A DNA stretch of 52,841 nt from an uncultured Pedobacter sp. GTDB lineage: Bacteria > Bacteroidota > Bacteroidia > Sphingobacteriales > Sphingobacteriaceae. The position numbers were made by a program, and so were the translations under genes. The stretch lies in the NCBI RefSeq assembly GCF_913776295.1, contig NZ_CAJYOJ010000027.1, forward strand, positions 1-52,841, read 5' to 3'. Positions 28,679 through 37,530 of the stretch are shown piece by piece (the stretch's first letter is position 1; every line of letters starts with the position of its first letter). The notes beneath the pieces were generated by a model. The model worked only from the letters and a program-made list of their open reading frames with translations, was not told where the DNA came from and searched no databases.

Positions 28679-29584
28679 TTACGATACAGCGTCATTAATT
28701 TTTAGCTGCTTATAATGCTCAATAAACCAGTTTAACACCTCGTTTCTATTCGATTCTTTATAAGCCAATACTACCTCTGTATTAATAGGAATGTCTTCAA
28801 TTTCAATAAAAGATAAGTTTAGCTGTGCGTATTGCTTTTTTAACGACAACGGTAAAATAGAAACACCCAAACCCGCCTCCACCAACTGTAATATCGAGTG
28901 TACATTGTTAGCCTCATGCGTAATATCAGGCGTGAAGCCCAATCTCTGGCAAATTTCTATGAGTTTCTGGTTGTACTGTGGTGCAAATTCTTTATTGAAG
29001 AAAATAAACGGACGCTTACTTAAGTAGTCAGCAAGAGCATATCCATCAGCTATTTGATGTTCTCTTAAAGGCGTAACCACCACGAAAGGGTCAAAAAACA
29101 GAGAATCTACCCTCAGTTCTTCGGATAAGACCGGTGCTCTCAAAATCCCAACATCTAAATCGCCATGTTCCAGCGCCTTAATCTGGGCGAGTGTAGGCAC
29201 TTCAAATAAACTCGTTTTTAAGTAGGGAAATTCCTGATGCATCAACTTTAAAATTTCGGCAAGCTGCGATTGGTAAACCGAGCTGATATAACCGATCTTA
29301 AATTCGCCGCTAACACCTTTATGGATTTTACGCACCACTTCTTTACTTTCTGCAAGCTTGGCGAATAAAGCGTCTACTTCACTTTTAAAATATTTACCGG
29401 CATTTGTTAAGGCCACTCTTTTATTATTCCTCACCAATAACATTACGTCGAGTTCCTCTTCCAATTCCTTAATCTGCCTGCTTAAGGGCGGTTGCGAAAT
29501 AAAGAGCTTCGTTGCCGCTTTGGTAAAATGCAGTTCTTCTGCAACAGTTTTAAAATACAAAAGGTGTCGTAGCTCCATATTCAC
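28679..29584 (-). CDS. LysR-family transcriptional regulator
   Basis: A 301-aa protein with the LysR winged helix-turn-helix at residues 1-60 (LRHLLYFKTVAEELHFTKAA, then ISQPPLSRQIKELEEEL). The effector-binding domain runs from about 90 to 295 (GEFKIGYISSVYQSQL; DVGILRAPV). Length is normal. It is divergent from a SAM-dependent methyltransferase across 84 nt, the usual LysR arrangement with its target, and the gap contains an inverted repeat that fits a LysR box. The effector cannot be predicted. Confidence 0.93.
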   Translation of the reverse strand: MNMELRHLLYFKTVAEELHFTKAATKLFISQPPLSRQIKELEEELDVMLLVRNNKRVALTNAGKYFKSEVDALFAKLAESKEVVRKIHKGVSGEFKIGYISSVYQSQLAEILKLMHQEFPYLKTSLFEVPTLAQIKALEHGDLDVGILRAPVLSEELRVDSLFFDPFVVVTPLREHQIADGYALADYLSKRPFIFFNKEFAPQYNQKLIEICQRLGFTPDITHEANNVHSILQLVEAGLGVSILPLSLKKQYAQLNLSFIEIEDIPINTEVVLAYKESNRNEVLNWFIEHYKQLKINDAVS

Positions 29585-29597
29585 AATACTTATTAGG

Positions 29598-29621
29598 TAT
29601 CAATAATTGCAAAATTTGATA
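29598..29621. promoter_or_regulatory. Candidate LysR operator
   Basis: TATCAA (29598-29603) and TTGATA (29616-29621) form an inverted repeat with 12 bases between. A second small palindrome, ATATTT-TAC-AAATAT, follows at once. Both sit centrally in the 84-nt divergent gap, where a LysR protein would act on itself and on the methyltransferase gene. Confidence 0.4.
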
Positions 29622-29668
29622 TTTTACAAATATGATAAACCGTAATAACTTTACAAAAAATCAAAAAC

Positions 29669-30391
29669 ATGAATCAAGATTATTCGCATAAAGCAACAAA
29701 CGATGAGATAAAAACAAGGTTCCACAGCGATGTTGAACGTTTCTCCAATCTGGAAAGCGGTCAGCAAACCACCATTGATGCACCGTTAACAATGGAACTT
29801 TGCACCGAAGCTGCTCAATACACTAATCCAAATGCTACTGAACTTTTAGATATCGGCTGTGGTGCGGGCAACTATACGTTGAAAATGCTGAGCAAAATCC
29901 AACACCTAAACTGTACCCTGAATGATTTAAGTTTACCGATGTTAACACGCGCAAAAGATAGGGTATCGGCGCAAACCACAGGAAAAATAACGCTGATACA
30001 GGACGATATGAGAAACCTGGATTTGCCCGACAACCATTTCGATATTGTACTGGCCGCAGCTACATTTCATCATTTACGTACCGATGCCGATTGGGAAATT
30101 GTTTTTACCAAGATTTACAAGGCTTTGAAGCCAGGTGGCAGTATCTGGATTTCAGACCTTATTGCGCACGACTCAGTGGTGATAGATAAACTTTTTCAGG
30201 ATCAGTATAGGGCTTACCTGGAAAAACTTGGTGGTAAAGATTACAGACAAAAAGTACTAGATTATATTGAATATGAAGATACCCCACGGTCACTAAACTA
30301 TCAACTGGGCTTATTGCAGAAAGTGGGTTTCAGCGTTACCGAAATTCTGCACAAAAACTCCTATTTTGCAGCATTTGGTGCAATAAAATAA
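29669..30391 (+). CDS. Class I SAM-dependent methyltransferase
   Basis: A 240-aa protein with SAM-binding motif I LLDIGCGAGNY (about residues 59-69), an acidic motif II region (TLNDLSLPMLTRA), DDMRNLDLPDNHFDIV and the post-motif AATFHHLR. KALKPGGSIWISDL is typical of the Methyltransf_11/25 families. The substrate is not predictable from sequence. It is divergent from the LysR regulator and probably controlled by it. A hairpin with 8-bp arms TATACCAG/CTGGTATA (30398-30431) lies just after the stop and may protect or end the transcript, though it lacks a T run. Confidence 0.9.
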   Translation: MNQDYSHKATNDEIKTRFHSDVERFSNLESGQQTTIDAPLTMELCTEAAQYTNPNATELLDIGCGAGNYTLKMLSKIQHLNCTLNDLSLPMLTRAKDRVSAQTTGKITLIQDDMRNLDLPDNHFDIVLAAATFHHLRTDADWEIVFTKIYKALKPGGSIWISDLIAHDSVVIDKLFQDQYRAYLEKLGGKDYRQKVLDYIEYEDTPRSLNYQLGLLQKVGFSVTEILHKNSYFAAFGAIK

Positions 30392-30397
30392 AAAGTT

Positions 30398-30431
30398 TAT
30401 ACCAGGTGGAGGATCACCGATATCTGGTATA
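30398..30431 (+). terminator. Hairpin after the methyltransferase gene
   Basis: Perfect 8-bp arms TATACCAG and CTGGTATA enclose an inner GGTG/CACC pair. No T run follows, so it may be an mRNA-stabilising or processing hairpin rather than a true intrinsic terminator. Confidence 0.4.
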
Positions 30432-30497
30432 TCCTTATCAGAAAGAATACTTTATGTTTTCATTACAACAGAAATCGAAAAATAAATCGGGTAAAAT

Positions 30498-30755
30498 ATG
30501 AAAGTAGCAATGTCAATTATCGGATGGTCTGGGGTGGTATTTTGCACGCTGGCATACCTTTTTTTAAGTATGAAATTAATCCGTTCCGATTCATTTTCTT
30601 TTCAGGCCCTCAACATTCTGGGCGGATTGTGTTTAGCAATAACTGCGTTAAACACAAACGATCTACCCAATGCTGTCGCAAATGTACTCTGGATGTCTAT
30701 TGGTTTGTATGCTTTAAGCAAGCAGTTTAGCAAGCAGGATCAGAAAGTGCCTTAG
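30498..30755 (+). CDS. Small membrane protein, CBU_0592-like
   Basis: An 85-aa protein with three hydrophobic segments (about residues 6-24, 34-49 and 57-73). The pattern (WSGVVFCTLAYLFLSMK, then FQALNILGGLCLAITALN, then NAVANVLWMSIGLYAL) matches small CBU_0592-like integral membrane proteins, which resemble half-transporter SemiSWEET folds. Function is unknown. Its 3' end overlaps the 3' end of the convergent TetR gene by 29 bp, so the two transcripts are partly antisense. Confidence 0.75.
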   Translation: MKVAMSIIGWSGVVFCTLAYLFLSMKLIRSDSFSFQALNILGGLCLAITALNTNDLPNAVANVLWMSIGLYALSKQFSKQDQKVP

Positions 30756-31350
30756 TCGGAGGTATGCAAAGCAGATCATAAGCTTTCTGCTTATAATAGG
30801 CTAATCGCTCCGAATAAGCTTTTTTATCATTTTCCAACGAAAGATAAAAATAAGCGCCGTCAACCATTACAAAAATGAAATCGGCTGCAACCTTTGGGTC
30901 GTTTACATTTGTAATGCACTGCGCATTGCACTGTTCAATCAACAACGCAAGTCCTTTGCGCAACGAATCCAGAATTAGCTTATACTTTTGCTTGATTTTT
31001 TTCTCCCTAAACGCCAAAGCATAAAAAGTATAAAACAAACCGTCATCAAAAAGCAGGTTCCATTTTTTAGAAAAAAGCATTTCAATCGTACTTTGCAAAT
31101 CGCTTAAGGATGCTTTCTCTTTATTCTTTACAGTATAGATCAGTAAATACCGGTCAAGTATGTGGTCGATCAATTCGTAAGTGAGTCCTTCCTTGGTTTC
31201 AAAATAATGAATAATGAGGCTCGGGTTAATATCCATCACCTTTGCAATCTTGGCTATAGAGGTATTTTCGTAGCCCTCTTTTTTGGCCACCTGGTAAAAT
31301 ACCTTTATAATTTCCTGTCTCCTTGTCTCTTTTAGACTTTTACGTCCCAT
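30727..31350 (-). CDS. TetR-family transcriptional regulator
   Basis: A 207-aa protein with a TetR helix-turn-helix at about residues 10-57 (RRQEIIKVFYQVAKKEGYEN, then IAKIAKVMDINPSLIIHYF). The C-terminal domain is BetI-like in length. It is divergent from the SusC gene across a 192-nt gap holding a 32-nt near-palindrome with a TGAACGTTCA centre, typical of TetR operators. It probably represses itself and the SusC/SusD/phosphoesterase operon until an inducer is present. The inducer is unknown. Confidence 0.92.
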   Translation of the reverse strand: MGRKSLKETRRQEIIKVFYQVAKKEGYENTSIAKIAKVMDINPSLIIHYFETKEGLTYELIDHILDRYLLIYTVKNKEKASLSDLQSTIEMLFSKKWNLLFDDGLFYTFYALAFREKKIKQKYKLILDSLRKGLALLIEQCNAQCITNVNDPKVAADFIFVMVDGAYFYLSLENDKKAYSERLAYYKQKAYDLLCIPPTKALSDPAC

Positions 31351-31415
31351 CGTGCAGCTAATTTAATGGGGCAAACTAATCAAAAGCGTTTGGATTCTGC
31401 AAATTTATTTTATTA

Positions 31416-31447
31416 AATATATTGAATGAACGTTCAATTAATATATT
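31416..31447. promoter_or_regulatory. Candidate TetR operator
   Basis: The 10-bp perfect palindrome TGAACGTTCA (31427-31436) is flanked by AATATATTGAA on the left and ATTAATATATT on the right, making a 32-nt near-palindrome. It lies 66 nt from the TetR start and about 95 nt before SusC. Another TTGAAC half-site follows closely. Confidence 0.6.
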
Positions 31448-31542
31448 AATTGAACCTTAACCTATCCTTAATATGATATGTTCAACTTAGCACCGCTGAA
31501 AAGAGCTTATCATTCCAAATCAAACAACTAAATATTAAGAAA

Positions 31543-34500
31543 ATGAAAAAAAGGCTAATCTGGATATTCATGCTATTGATTCTGTCTACAAGCGGCTTTG
31601 CACAAGGGATCGCAATAAAAGGCGTGGTTACTGATGCAAAGACAGGGGAAACGCTCCCTGCCGTAAACATTACTGTAAAAGGGACAAACCTGCATATCGC
31701 TACCAACAGTAATGGTATTTACACCTTAAGTAATGTAAAACCTGATGCCACACTTATATTTTCCTACATTGGCTACAAGCAACAGGAAATTTTGGTTAGT
31801 GGCCGGGCAAAAATCGATATTTCTTTATCTCCTGACTTTGCCAACCTCGATGAGGTAATGGTTATTGGTTTTGGAACCAAGAAAAAAATCAATGTTGCCG
31901 GCGCAATTGATCAGATTTCTGGCAAACAGCTCGAATCGAGACCTGTAAGCAATGTATTGCAGGGCTTACAGGGCATTAGTCCCGGACTCAATATCACTTA
32001 CTCAGGCGGCGCGCCAGGCAGTGTACCCAACATCAATATCAGAGGCTATACTTCCATTAATGGTGGCTCGCCATTAATTGTTATCGATGGTATTCCTGCT
32101 ACCAGCACTGATGATATGTTGCGCTTAACCCCTAGCGATATTACTTCGTTTACCGTATTGCGCGATGCGGCATCGGCAGCCATTTATGGCGCACGTGCTG
32201 CATTCGGTGTAATTCTGATTACCACTAAACAAGGTGTTGCTGGTAATAATACCATTAGTTACAATACTTTCCAATCATGGGCAAAGCCAACCTTACTACC
32301 CAGGCCGGTGACCGATCCCTATATTTTTTCGAGGGTATTAGAAACTGCTACAGATAACACTCCATGGGATTATGTAAATTATTCTGACGAATATTACCGC
32401 TGGGCGAAAGAAAGATCGGATAACCCTGCTATAGCCGATACCCGGTTAAATCCAACCGACCCTACCAAATGGGCCTATATGGGCAGTAACGACTGGTATG
32501 AATATTTTTTTAATCACTCTAGTTTATCTAAAAGCCATACCCTTACTTTTTCTGGTGGAGCTGCGGTAAACGAAAAGCCTTTAACCTACTACCTCTCTGC
32601 AGATTATACCAGAGATAATGGGTTAAATAAACTGACTGCAGATTACTGGGACCGTTATGGACTGAGGTCAAAAATTGGTTTTTCTCCACTTTCGTGGCTT
32701 AAAATAGATAATAACCTGAATATTTATCAAACTAAACGGGCACTTCCAAACGGAAACATTACGGACCTGTATTACCTGATGCCTACCGACGTAGCTACGA
32801 ATCCTGATGGCACATGGGCGAATACCGCTGCCGGAAAACTAGCTGCAAAACTTGTAGATGGAGGAAATAACCTTCAAAATATGTTTGGTTTTCAGAATAT
32901 TACGAGTGCAACAGCTTTATTTTTAAAAGGTGATCTTCAGGTAAACGCTGACGCTTCTTTTAAACGTGAACTCTGGAAAACGCATAATGACAGTAAAAAA
33001 TACAAAATCGGCTATGGTCCGAATGATATCCGCGAAGAAGGTGGGACCGGTTCAGTAACCGAAAACAATGGTTACCTGTTTAATAACGCATTTAATATCT
33101 ATAGCACTTATAAAAAGACGCTTGGCGACCATTTTTTCAGTGCAATGGTAGGTTTTAATAGCGAAGACTACAGCTATTCTACTGTAAACGCGAGTAAAGA
33201 CATTCTGATTTCTTCTTCTCTACCGTACCTATCGCTCACCAGTGGAACGGCTACTGCTAGTGCAGGTTATTCCGCTTATGCTACCAATAGTGCATTTTCG
33301 AGATTAAATTACACGTACAAAAACAGGTACATCCTGGAAGCTACAGGAAGGTACGATGGTTCATCGCGGTTTCCTGTAAATAGGCGCTGGGGATTCTTTC
33401 CTTCAGCTTCTTTGGCCTGGATAGCAAGTGGAGAAGATTTCTTTAAGATACTATCGCCTGTAGTATCTACCTTTAAACTTCGAACCTCATATGGAGAACT
33501 TGGCAATCAGGGTGCTCTTCCAAACGATAACGTAGCAAACTTTGGTTATATCCAATCACTGGTAACTGGTACTTCTGGTTATTTAATTGGAGGAAGTGGC
33601 CAGAACCAGGTGATCAATGGTGCCCCTGGATTAAACGTAGACCCACGAACCTATACATGGGAAAGAATATCTACCTTAAATATGGGTACCGATATTGGTC
33701 TGTTGAACGATAAACTTTCTTTCACTTTCGATTATTATATCCGTGATACCAAAGGAATGCTTACTGCAGGACAGGAACTTCCAGGGGTGTTAGGCACAGG
33801 TGTACCACGTCAGAATTCTGCCGATCTTCGTACCAAAGGATGGGAACTTTCAGTAACTTACCGAGACAGGTTTGAACTGGGTTCAAAACCTTTCAGCTTT
33901 GATACTAAAATATTCCTGGCCGATTCTAAAGCTAAAATTACCAGATTTAAAAATGATCAGAACCTGTTTTCAAATTACCGCGAGGGGCAAACACTCGGAG
34001 AAATCTGGGGATTACAGAATGATGGGGTTTTCCGTAGTAAAGCAGAAATTGCTGCTTTAGATGAATCTGCCATTATTCCATGGGGCGCCCTCTCCATTGT
34101 TGAAGGATGGCCAAAATATGTAGACCTAGATGGAAATAAGAAAATTGAAAGGGGTTTAAGTTCAAACGATCCGAAAGATTTAAAAATTATCGGTAACAGT
34201 GCTGACCGTTATACGATCGGTGCCAATCTGAATATGGATTGGGGTGGTTTTGATGTTTCTGTATTTTTGCAGGGCGTATTAAAAAGAGATTTTTATCCTC
34301 ATCACTATCTTTTCTGGGGGCCTTACCAGCAGCCGTATGCCAACGTTTATCCATGGAACCTAGATTTTTACCGTGGAGCAGCTGATTCGCCGGAACAAAG
34401 AGCCAAACACTCCGCTTCATATATTGCCGCGGGCCTTGCTGATGCCAATACCGATTCTCAATATCCGGTATTACAATCTTGGCTTGCCGATGCCAATTAT

Positions 34501-34770
34501 GGATCGGGTTTAGATATTCCCCAGACTAAATATTTATTAAACGGTGCTTACCTGAGGATCAAAAACGTATCGTTTGGTTATACCTTACCGGTTCAGTGGA
34601 CCAAAAAGTTTCATGTAAACCGTCTTCGCGTATTTGTGACCGGAGAAAACCTGTATGAGTTCTCTTCTATCAAGAAATTTATTGATCCGGAAGCGGTTAA
34701 CCAGGGACCAAGTGCCTGGGCATATCCTTATCAACGGAGATATGCCTTCGGTTTAAACCTCGATTTTTAA
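31543..34770 (+). CDS. SusC/RagA-family TonB-linked outer membrane transporter
   Basis: A 1075-aa protein with a signal peptide (1-21, ending STSGFA). A carboxypeptidase-regulatory-like domain (about 23-110, GVVTDAKTGETLPAVNITVK) precedes the TonB-box region DEVMVIGFGTKK. The plug (about 115-225) has NIRGYTSINGGSPLIVIDG and LRDAASAAIYGARAAFGVI. The rest is a large beta barrel ending in the aromatic strand YAFGLNLDF. SusC proteins import bulky nutrients with a SusD lid, powered by TonB. Here the downstream partners are two phosphoesterases rather than glycosidases, so the cargo is likely a phosphorylated organic compound rather than a glycan. It is the first gene of a four-gene operon facing a TetR regulator. 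Confidence 0.95.
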   Translation: MKKRLIWIFMLLILSTSGFAQGIAIKGVVTDAKTGETLPAVNITVKGTNLHIATNSNGIYTLSNVKPDATLIFSYIGYKQQEILVSGRAKIDISLSPDFANLDEVMVIGFGTKKKINVAGAIDQISGKQLESRPVSNVLQGLQGISPGLNITYSGGAPGSVPNINIRGYTSINGGSPLIVIDGIPATSTDDMLRLTPSDITSFTVLRDAASAAIYGARAAFGVILITTKQGVAGNNTISYNTFQSWAKPTLLPRPVTDPYIFSRVLETATDNTPWDYVNYSDEYYRWAKERSDNPAIADTRLNPTDPTKWAYMGSNDWYEYFFNHSSLSKSHTLTFSGGAAVNEKPLTYYLSADYTRDNGLNKLTADYWDRYGLRSKIGFSPLSWLKIDNNLNIYQTKRALPNGNITDLYYLMPTDVATNPDGTWANTAAGKLAAKLVDGGNNLQNMFGFQNITSATALFLKGDLQVNADASFKRELWKTHNDSKKYKIGYGPNDIREEGGTGSVTENNGYLFNNAFNIYSTYKKTLGDHFFSAMVGFNSEDYSYSTVNASKDILISSSLPYLSLTSGTATASAGYSAYATNSAFSRLNYTYKNRYILEATGRYDGSSRFPVNRRWGFFPSASLAWIASGEDFFKILSPVVSTFKLRTSYGELGNQGALPNDNVANFGYIQSLVTGTSGYLIGGSGQNQVINGAPGLNVDPRTYTWERISTLNMGTDIGLLNDKLSFTFDYYIRDTKGMLTAGQELPGVLGTGVPRQNSADLRTKGWELSVTYRDRFELGSKPFSFDTKIFLADSKAKITRFKNDQNLFSNYREGQTLGEIWGLQNDGVFRSKAEIAALDESAIIPWGALSIVEGWPKYVDLDGNKKIERGLSSNDPKDLKIIGNSADRYTIGANLNMDWGGFDVSVFLQGVLKRDFYPHHYLFWGPYQQPYANVYPWNLDFYRGAADSPEQRAKHSASYIAAGLADANTDSQYPVLQSWLADANYGSGLDIPQTKYLLNGAYLRIKNVSFGYTLPVQWTKKFHVNRLRVFVTGENLYEFSSIKKFIDPEAVNQGPSAWAYPYQRRYAFGLNLDF

Positions 34771-34803
34771 TTTTTGGATCTATCATAATTAAATCATTAG
34801 AAA

Positions 34804-36594
34804 ATGAAAAAGTATATATATATCGTGTTTATTGCAGTTGCAGGTATGCTCGCAGCCTGTAAAAAAGCAGGGCTTGATCGTTTCCCTCAAACCTCCGTCT
34901 CCCCTGGCCTCTTTTTTAACACAGAAAGTGATCTTTCGCTCTATATCAATGGCCTACTCTCTCAGCCAGACCGCAGTACTTACCTTAATGATCAGAGTAC
35001 GGATAACGTATCCACTACAGCAGCAGTTGAGATAAAAAATATTATGGGAGGAAATGCGACCGCCCAAAACATTACCACTGGCTGGAGCTGGAGCAGGTTA
35101 AGAAACATTAACTATTTTCTAGAGAATTGCGGAAAAGCACAGGTTTCTGCTGCCGTTAAAAACCACTACGCGGGTTTAGCCAGGTATTACCGCGCTGAAT
35201 TCTATTTAGATAAAGTTAAGCGTTTCTCTGACGTACCCTGGTATTCAGGTACATTGGAACCTAGTGATGATGCACTCTACAAAGCCCGGGATCCAAGGAC
35301 GTTGATTGCCGACAGTATCATGGCAGATTTAGATTTTGCCTATAAAAATGTAAGGGAGAGTGTTCCGGTAGGTACTCCGGGAAAATGGGCAGTGGCCACT
35401 TTATATGCGCGGGCAGCACTTTATGAGGGCACTTATCGTAAATACCATAACGAACTCAATTTAAGCGGCTCAGCAAATGCATTTTTAGAAACTGCAGCAA
35501 GAATTTCAGGAGAAATCATCGCCAGCAAAAAGTTTAACATTTACAACACCGGAAAACCGGAACAAGATTATGCAACGCTTTTCTCCAGTCAGGATTTAAC
35601 AGCCAATAGCGAAGTGATTTTAGTTAACATCTTTGACCTGAGTAAAAACAAAAGCCAGAATGTAAATTCTACCGTCTTTGGCGATTATGAGCAGGCACCA
35701 GCCAAGAACCTGTTAGAAACTTACTTAATGAAAGATGGAACGAGGTTTACAGATGTAGCAAACTACACGCAGCTGGGTTTTGTGACAGAATTTAAAAACA
35801 GAGATCCGCGGATGTCGCAAACAATGGTTTACCCGGGCTGGATCAGGGTACCCGATCCTACCCCCTATATCCAGCGTTTAAACAAAAATTTTACAGGTTA
35901 TCATCAGTTGAAAGGTTATGTAAACAGCACTGATAACGCGATCTTAAACGGTGTAGATTTTCCGGTATACCGCTATGCAGAAATCCTGTTAACTTATGCT
36001 GAAGCGCTTGCTGAATTGGGCACCTTAACGCAGGCCCAGCTCGACCAATCGATAAATCTTCTTCGTAAAAGAGCGGGTCTGCCTGATCTTAATCTGGCAG
36101 CGGCTAATGCCAATCCAGATCCGGTATTGCAGTTACAGTATCCAAATGTTGCGGCCAATGCAGGTGTTATACTTGAAATCAGAAGGGAACGAAGGGTAGA
36201 ATATGCTTTCGAAAACATGCGCTTTGATGATTTAATGCGTTGGAAGGTGGGCAAACTGCTAACCAAAAGTCCGGAAGGCATGTATTTTGCCGGATTGGGC
36301 AAATACGACCTTACCGGTGATGGTGTTGATGACATCATGCTGATTGACAGAACGGCCACTATCCCTGGTGAAGACCAGAAAGAAAAAAATTCGCTTGGGG
36401 TAAAACTTATTTATTACCGTGCAGGACTTATCGGTACTGATGCAACGGTTTATTTGAAGAATGGCAACAACGGCGGTAATATTGTAACAGAAAATGTGAC
36501 CAGAAACTTCGAAGAACCCAAATTCTATTACCGCCCTATTCCGCAGCAACAAGTCATCCTGAATCCTAAACTGAAACAAATTTTTGGCTGGTAA
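34804..36594 (+). CDS. SusD/RagB-family outer-membrane nutrient-binding lipoprotein
   Basis: A 596-aa protein with lipobox LAAC and lipidated Cys19. The SusD fold is evident: N-terminal TPR-like helices (WSRLRNINYFLENC, YYRAEFYLDKVKRFSDVPWY), the motif YRYAEILLTYAEALAELG near 380, then IRRERRVEYAFENMRFDDLMRW. It binds substrate at the surface and forms the lid of the SusC transporter encoded 33 nt upstream. Its stop overlaps the start of the metallophosphoesterase gene (TAATG), which supports a linked role. Length is normal. The ligand is unknown. Confidence 0.95.
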   Translation: MKKYIYIVFIAVAGMLAACKKAGLDRFPQTSVSPGLFFNTESDLSLYINGLLSQPDRSTYLNDQSTDNVSTTAAVEIKNIMGGNATAQNITTGWSWSRLRNINYFLENCGKAQVSAAVKNHYAGLARYYRAEFYLDKVKRFSDVPWYSGTLEPSDDALYKARDPRTLIADSIMADLDFAYKNVRESVPVGTPGKWAVATLYARAALYEGTYRKYHNELNLSGSANAFLETAARISGEIIASKKFNIYNTGKPEQDYATLFSSQDLTANSEVILVNIFDLSKNKSQNVNSTVFGDYEQAPAKNLLETYLMKDGTRFTDVANYTQLGFVTEFKNRDPRMSQTMVYPGWIRVPDPTPYIQRLNKNFTGYHQLKGYVNSTDNAILNGVDFPVYRYAEILLTYAEALAELGTLTQAQLDQSINLLRKRAGLPDLNLAAANANPDPVLQLQYPNVAANAGVILEIRRERRVEYAFENMRFDDLMRWKVGKLLTKSPEGMYFAGLGKYDLTGDGVDDIMLIDRTATIPGEDQKEKNSLGVKLIYYRAGLIGTDATVYLKNGNNGGNIVTENVTRNFEEPKFYYRPIPQQQVILNPKLKQIFGW

Positions 36595-37520
36595 TGATGG
36601 CAGAAATAACGAGAAGGTCTTTAATAAAGGCAATAGGAATATCGGCAGGAACGGCATTTTTGGGCGCATTGCCCAGTCTGGCTTCAGAAACGCTTACAGA
36701 TAAACCGAAAGGTAAGAAGCTGGTGCTTACTGTGCCACACATTACTGATGTTCATATCCGTGCAGGAGAAAATGCCCCATTGCGATTCAAAGCATGTTTA
36801 AATCAGATAATCAGCAAACATAAAGTTGATTTCTTCTTAAACGGAGGAGATTCCATTAATGATGCTTCTTATGATAATGTGGTACGCGATCAGGTAACTG
36901 AACAATGGGATATTTGGGATGAATGCACTAAGGTGATCGATAAATACAAAATATACAGTTGTATTGGCAATCACGATATCTGGTGGAAAGCGCCTGCAAC
37001 AGACGATGAAATGTATGGAAAGAACTATGTGGTAAAACGGCTGAAAATTCCTAATCGCTACTACAGTTTCTCTAAAAAAAACTGGCACTTTATTATCGTT
37101 GACGGCAACAACAGCAAAATTTCTCTTGATGATGAACAGTATAACTGGCTTGAGCAGGAATTAAAAAACCTGCCTGCCGGCACACCTACGCTGATCATGT
37201 CACACTATCCGATCCTGGGCACCACCCAGGTATTGGTTGGCGGCGGACATTCGGATTGTAAAAAACTGAAGAATCTCTTCTACAAACATCGCGATAAGGT
37301 AAAAATCTGCCTGAGCGGACACAACCATCTCTCTGATCAAACGGTATACAATGGTATTCAATACTGCTGCAATGGAGCCATGAGTGGTTTTTGGTGGGGC
37401 AAAGGCGATGCAGAATCAGAAGGCCCCGGTTATTACCAGGAAACGCCACCCGGATATGCATTGCTTAAAATGTACGATGACGGAACAGTTGAAAACGAAT
37501 ATTTCCCACACACTTTCTAA
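36594..37520 (+). CDS. Exported calcineurin-like metallophosphoesterase
   Basis: A 308-aa protein. Residues 6-12 (TRRSLIK) followed by a hydrophobic run ending SLASE look like a Tat signal, suited to a metalloenzyme folded before export. The metal-binding blocks of the calcineurin-like phosphoesterase family are all present: HITDVHI, NGGDSIND, GNHD, MSHYPI and GHNH. It would hydrolyse phosphomonoesters or diesters in the periplasm or on the surface. The start is fixed by the TAATG overlap with the SusD gene. With the following phosphodiesterase it gives this operon an organophosphate-processing theme. Confidence 0.92.
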   Translation: MMAEITRRSLIKAIGISAGTAFLGALPSLASETLTDKPKGKKLVLTVPHITDVHIRAGENAPLRFKACLNQIISKHKVDFFLNGGDSINDASYDNVVRDQVTEQWDIWDECTKVIDKYKIYSCIGNHDIWWKAPATDDEMYGKNYVVKRLKIPNRYYSFSKKNWHFIIVDGNNSKISLDDEQYNWLEQELKNLPAGTPTLIMSHYPILGTTQVLVGGGHSDCKKLKNLFYKHRDKVKICLSGHNHLSDQTVYNGIQYCCNGAMSGFWWGKGDAESEGPGYYQETPPGYALLKMYDDGTVENEYFPHTF

Positions 37521-37530
37521 TCACAAAACG

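Noticed and set aside
37384..37530. Upstream extension of the phosphodiesterase gene
   Set aside because: Overlaps the end of the metallophosphoesterase gene and would bury the clear signal peptide starting at 37531.
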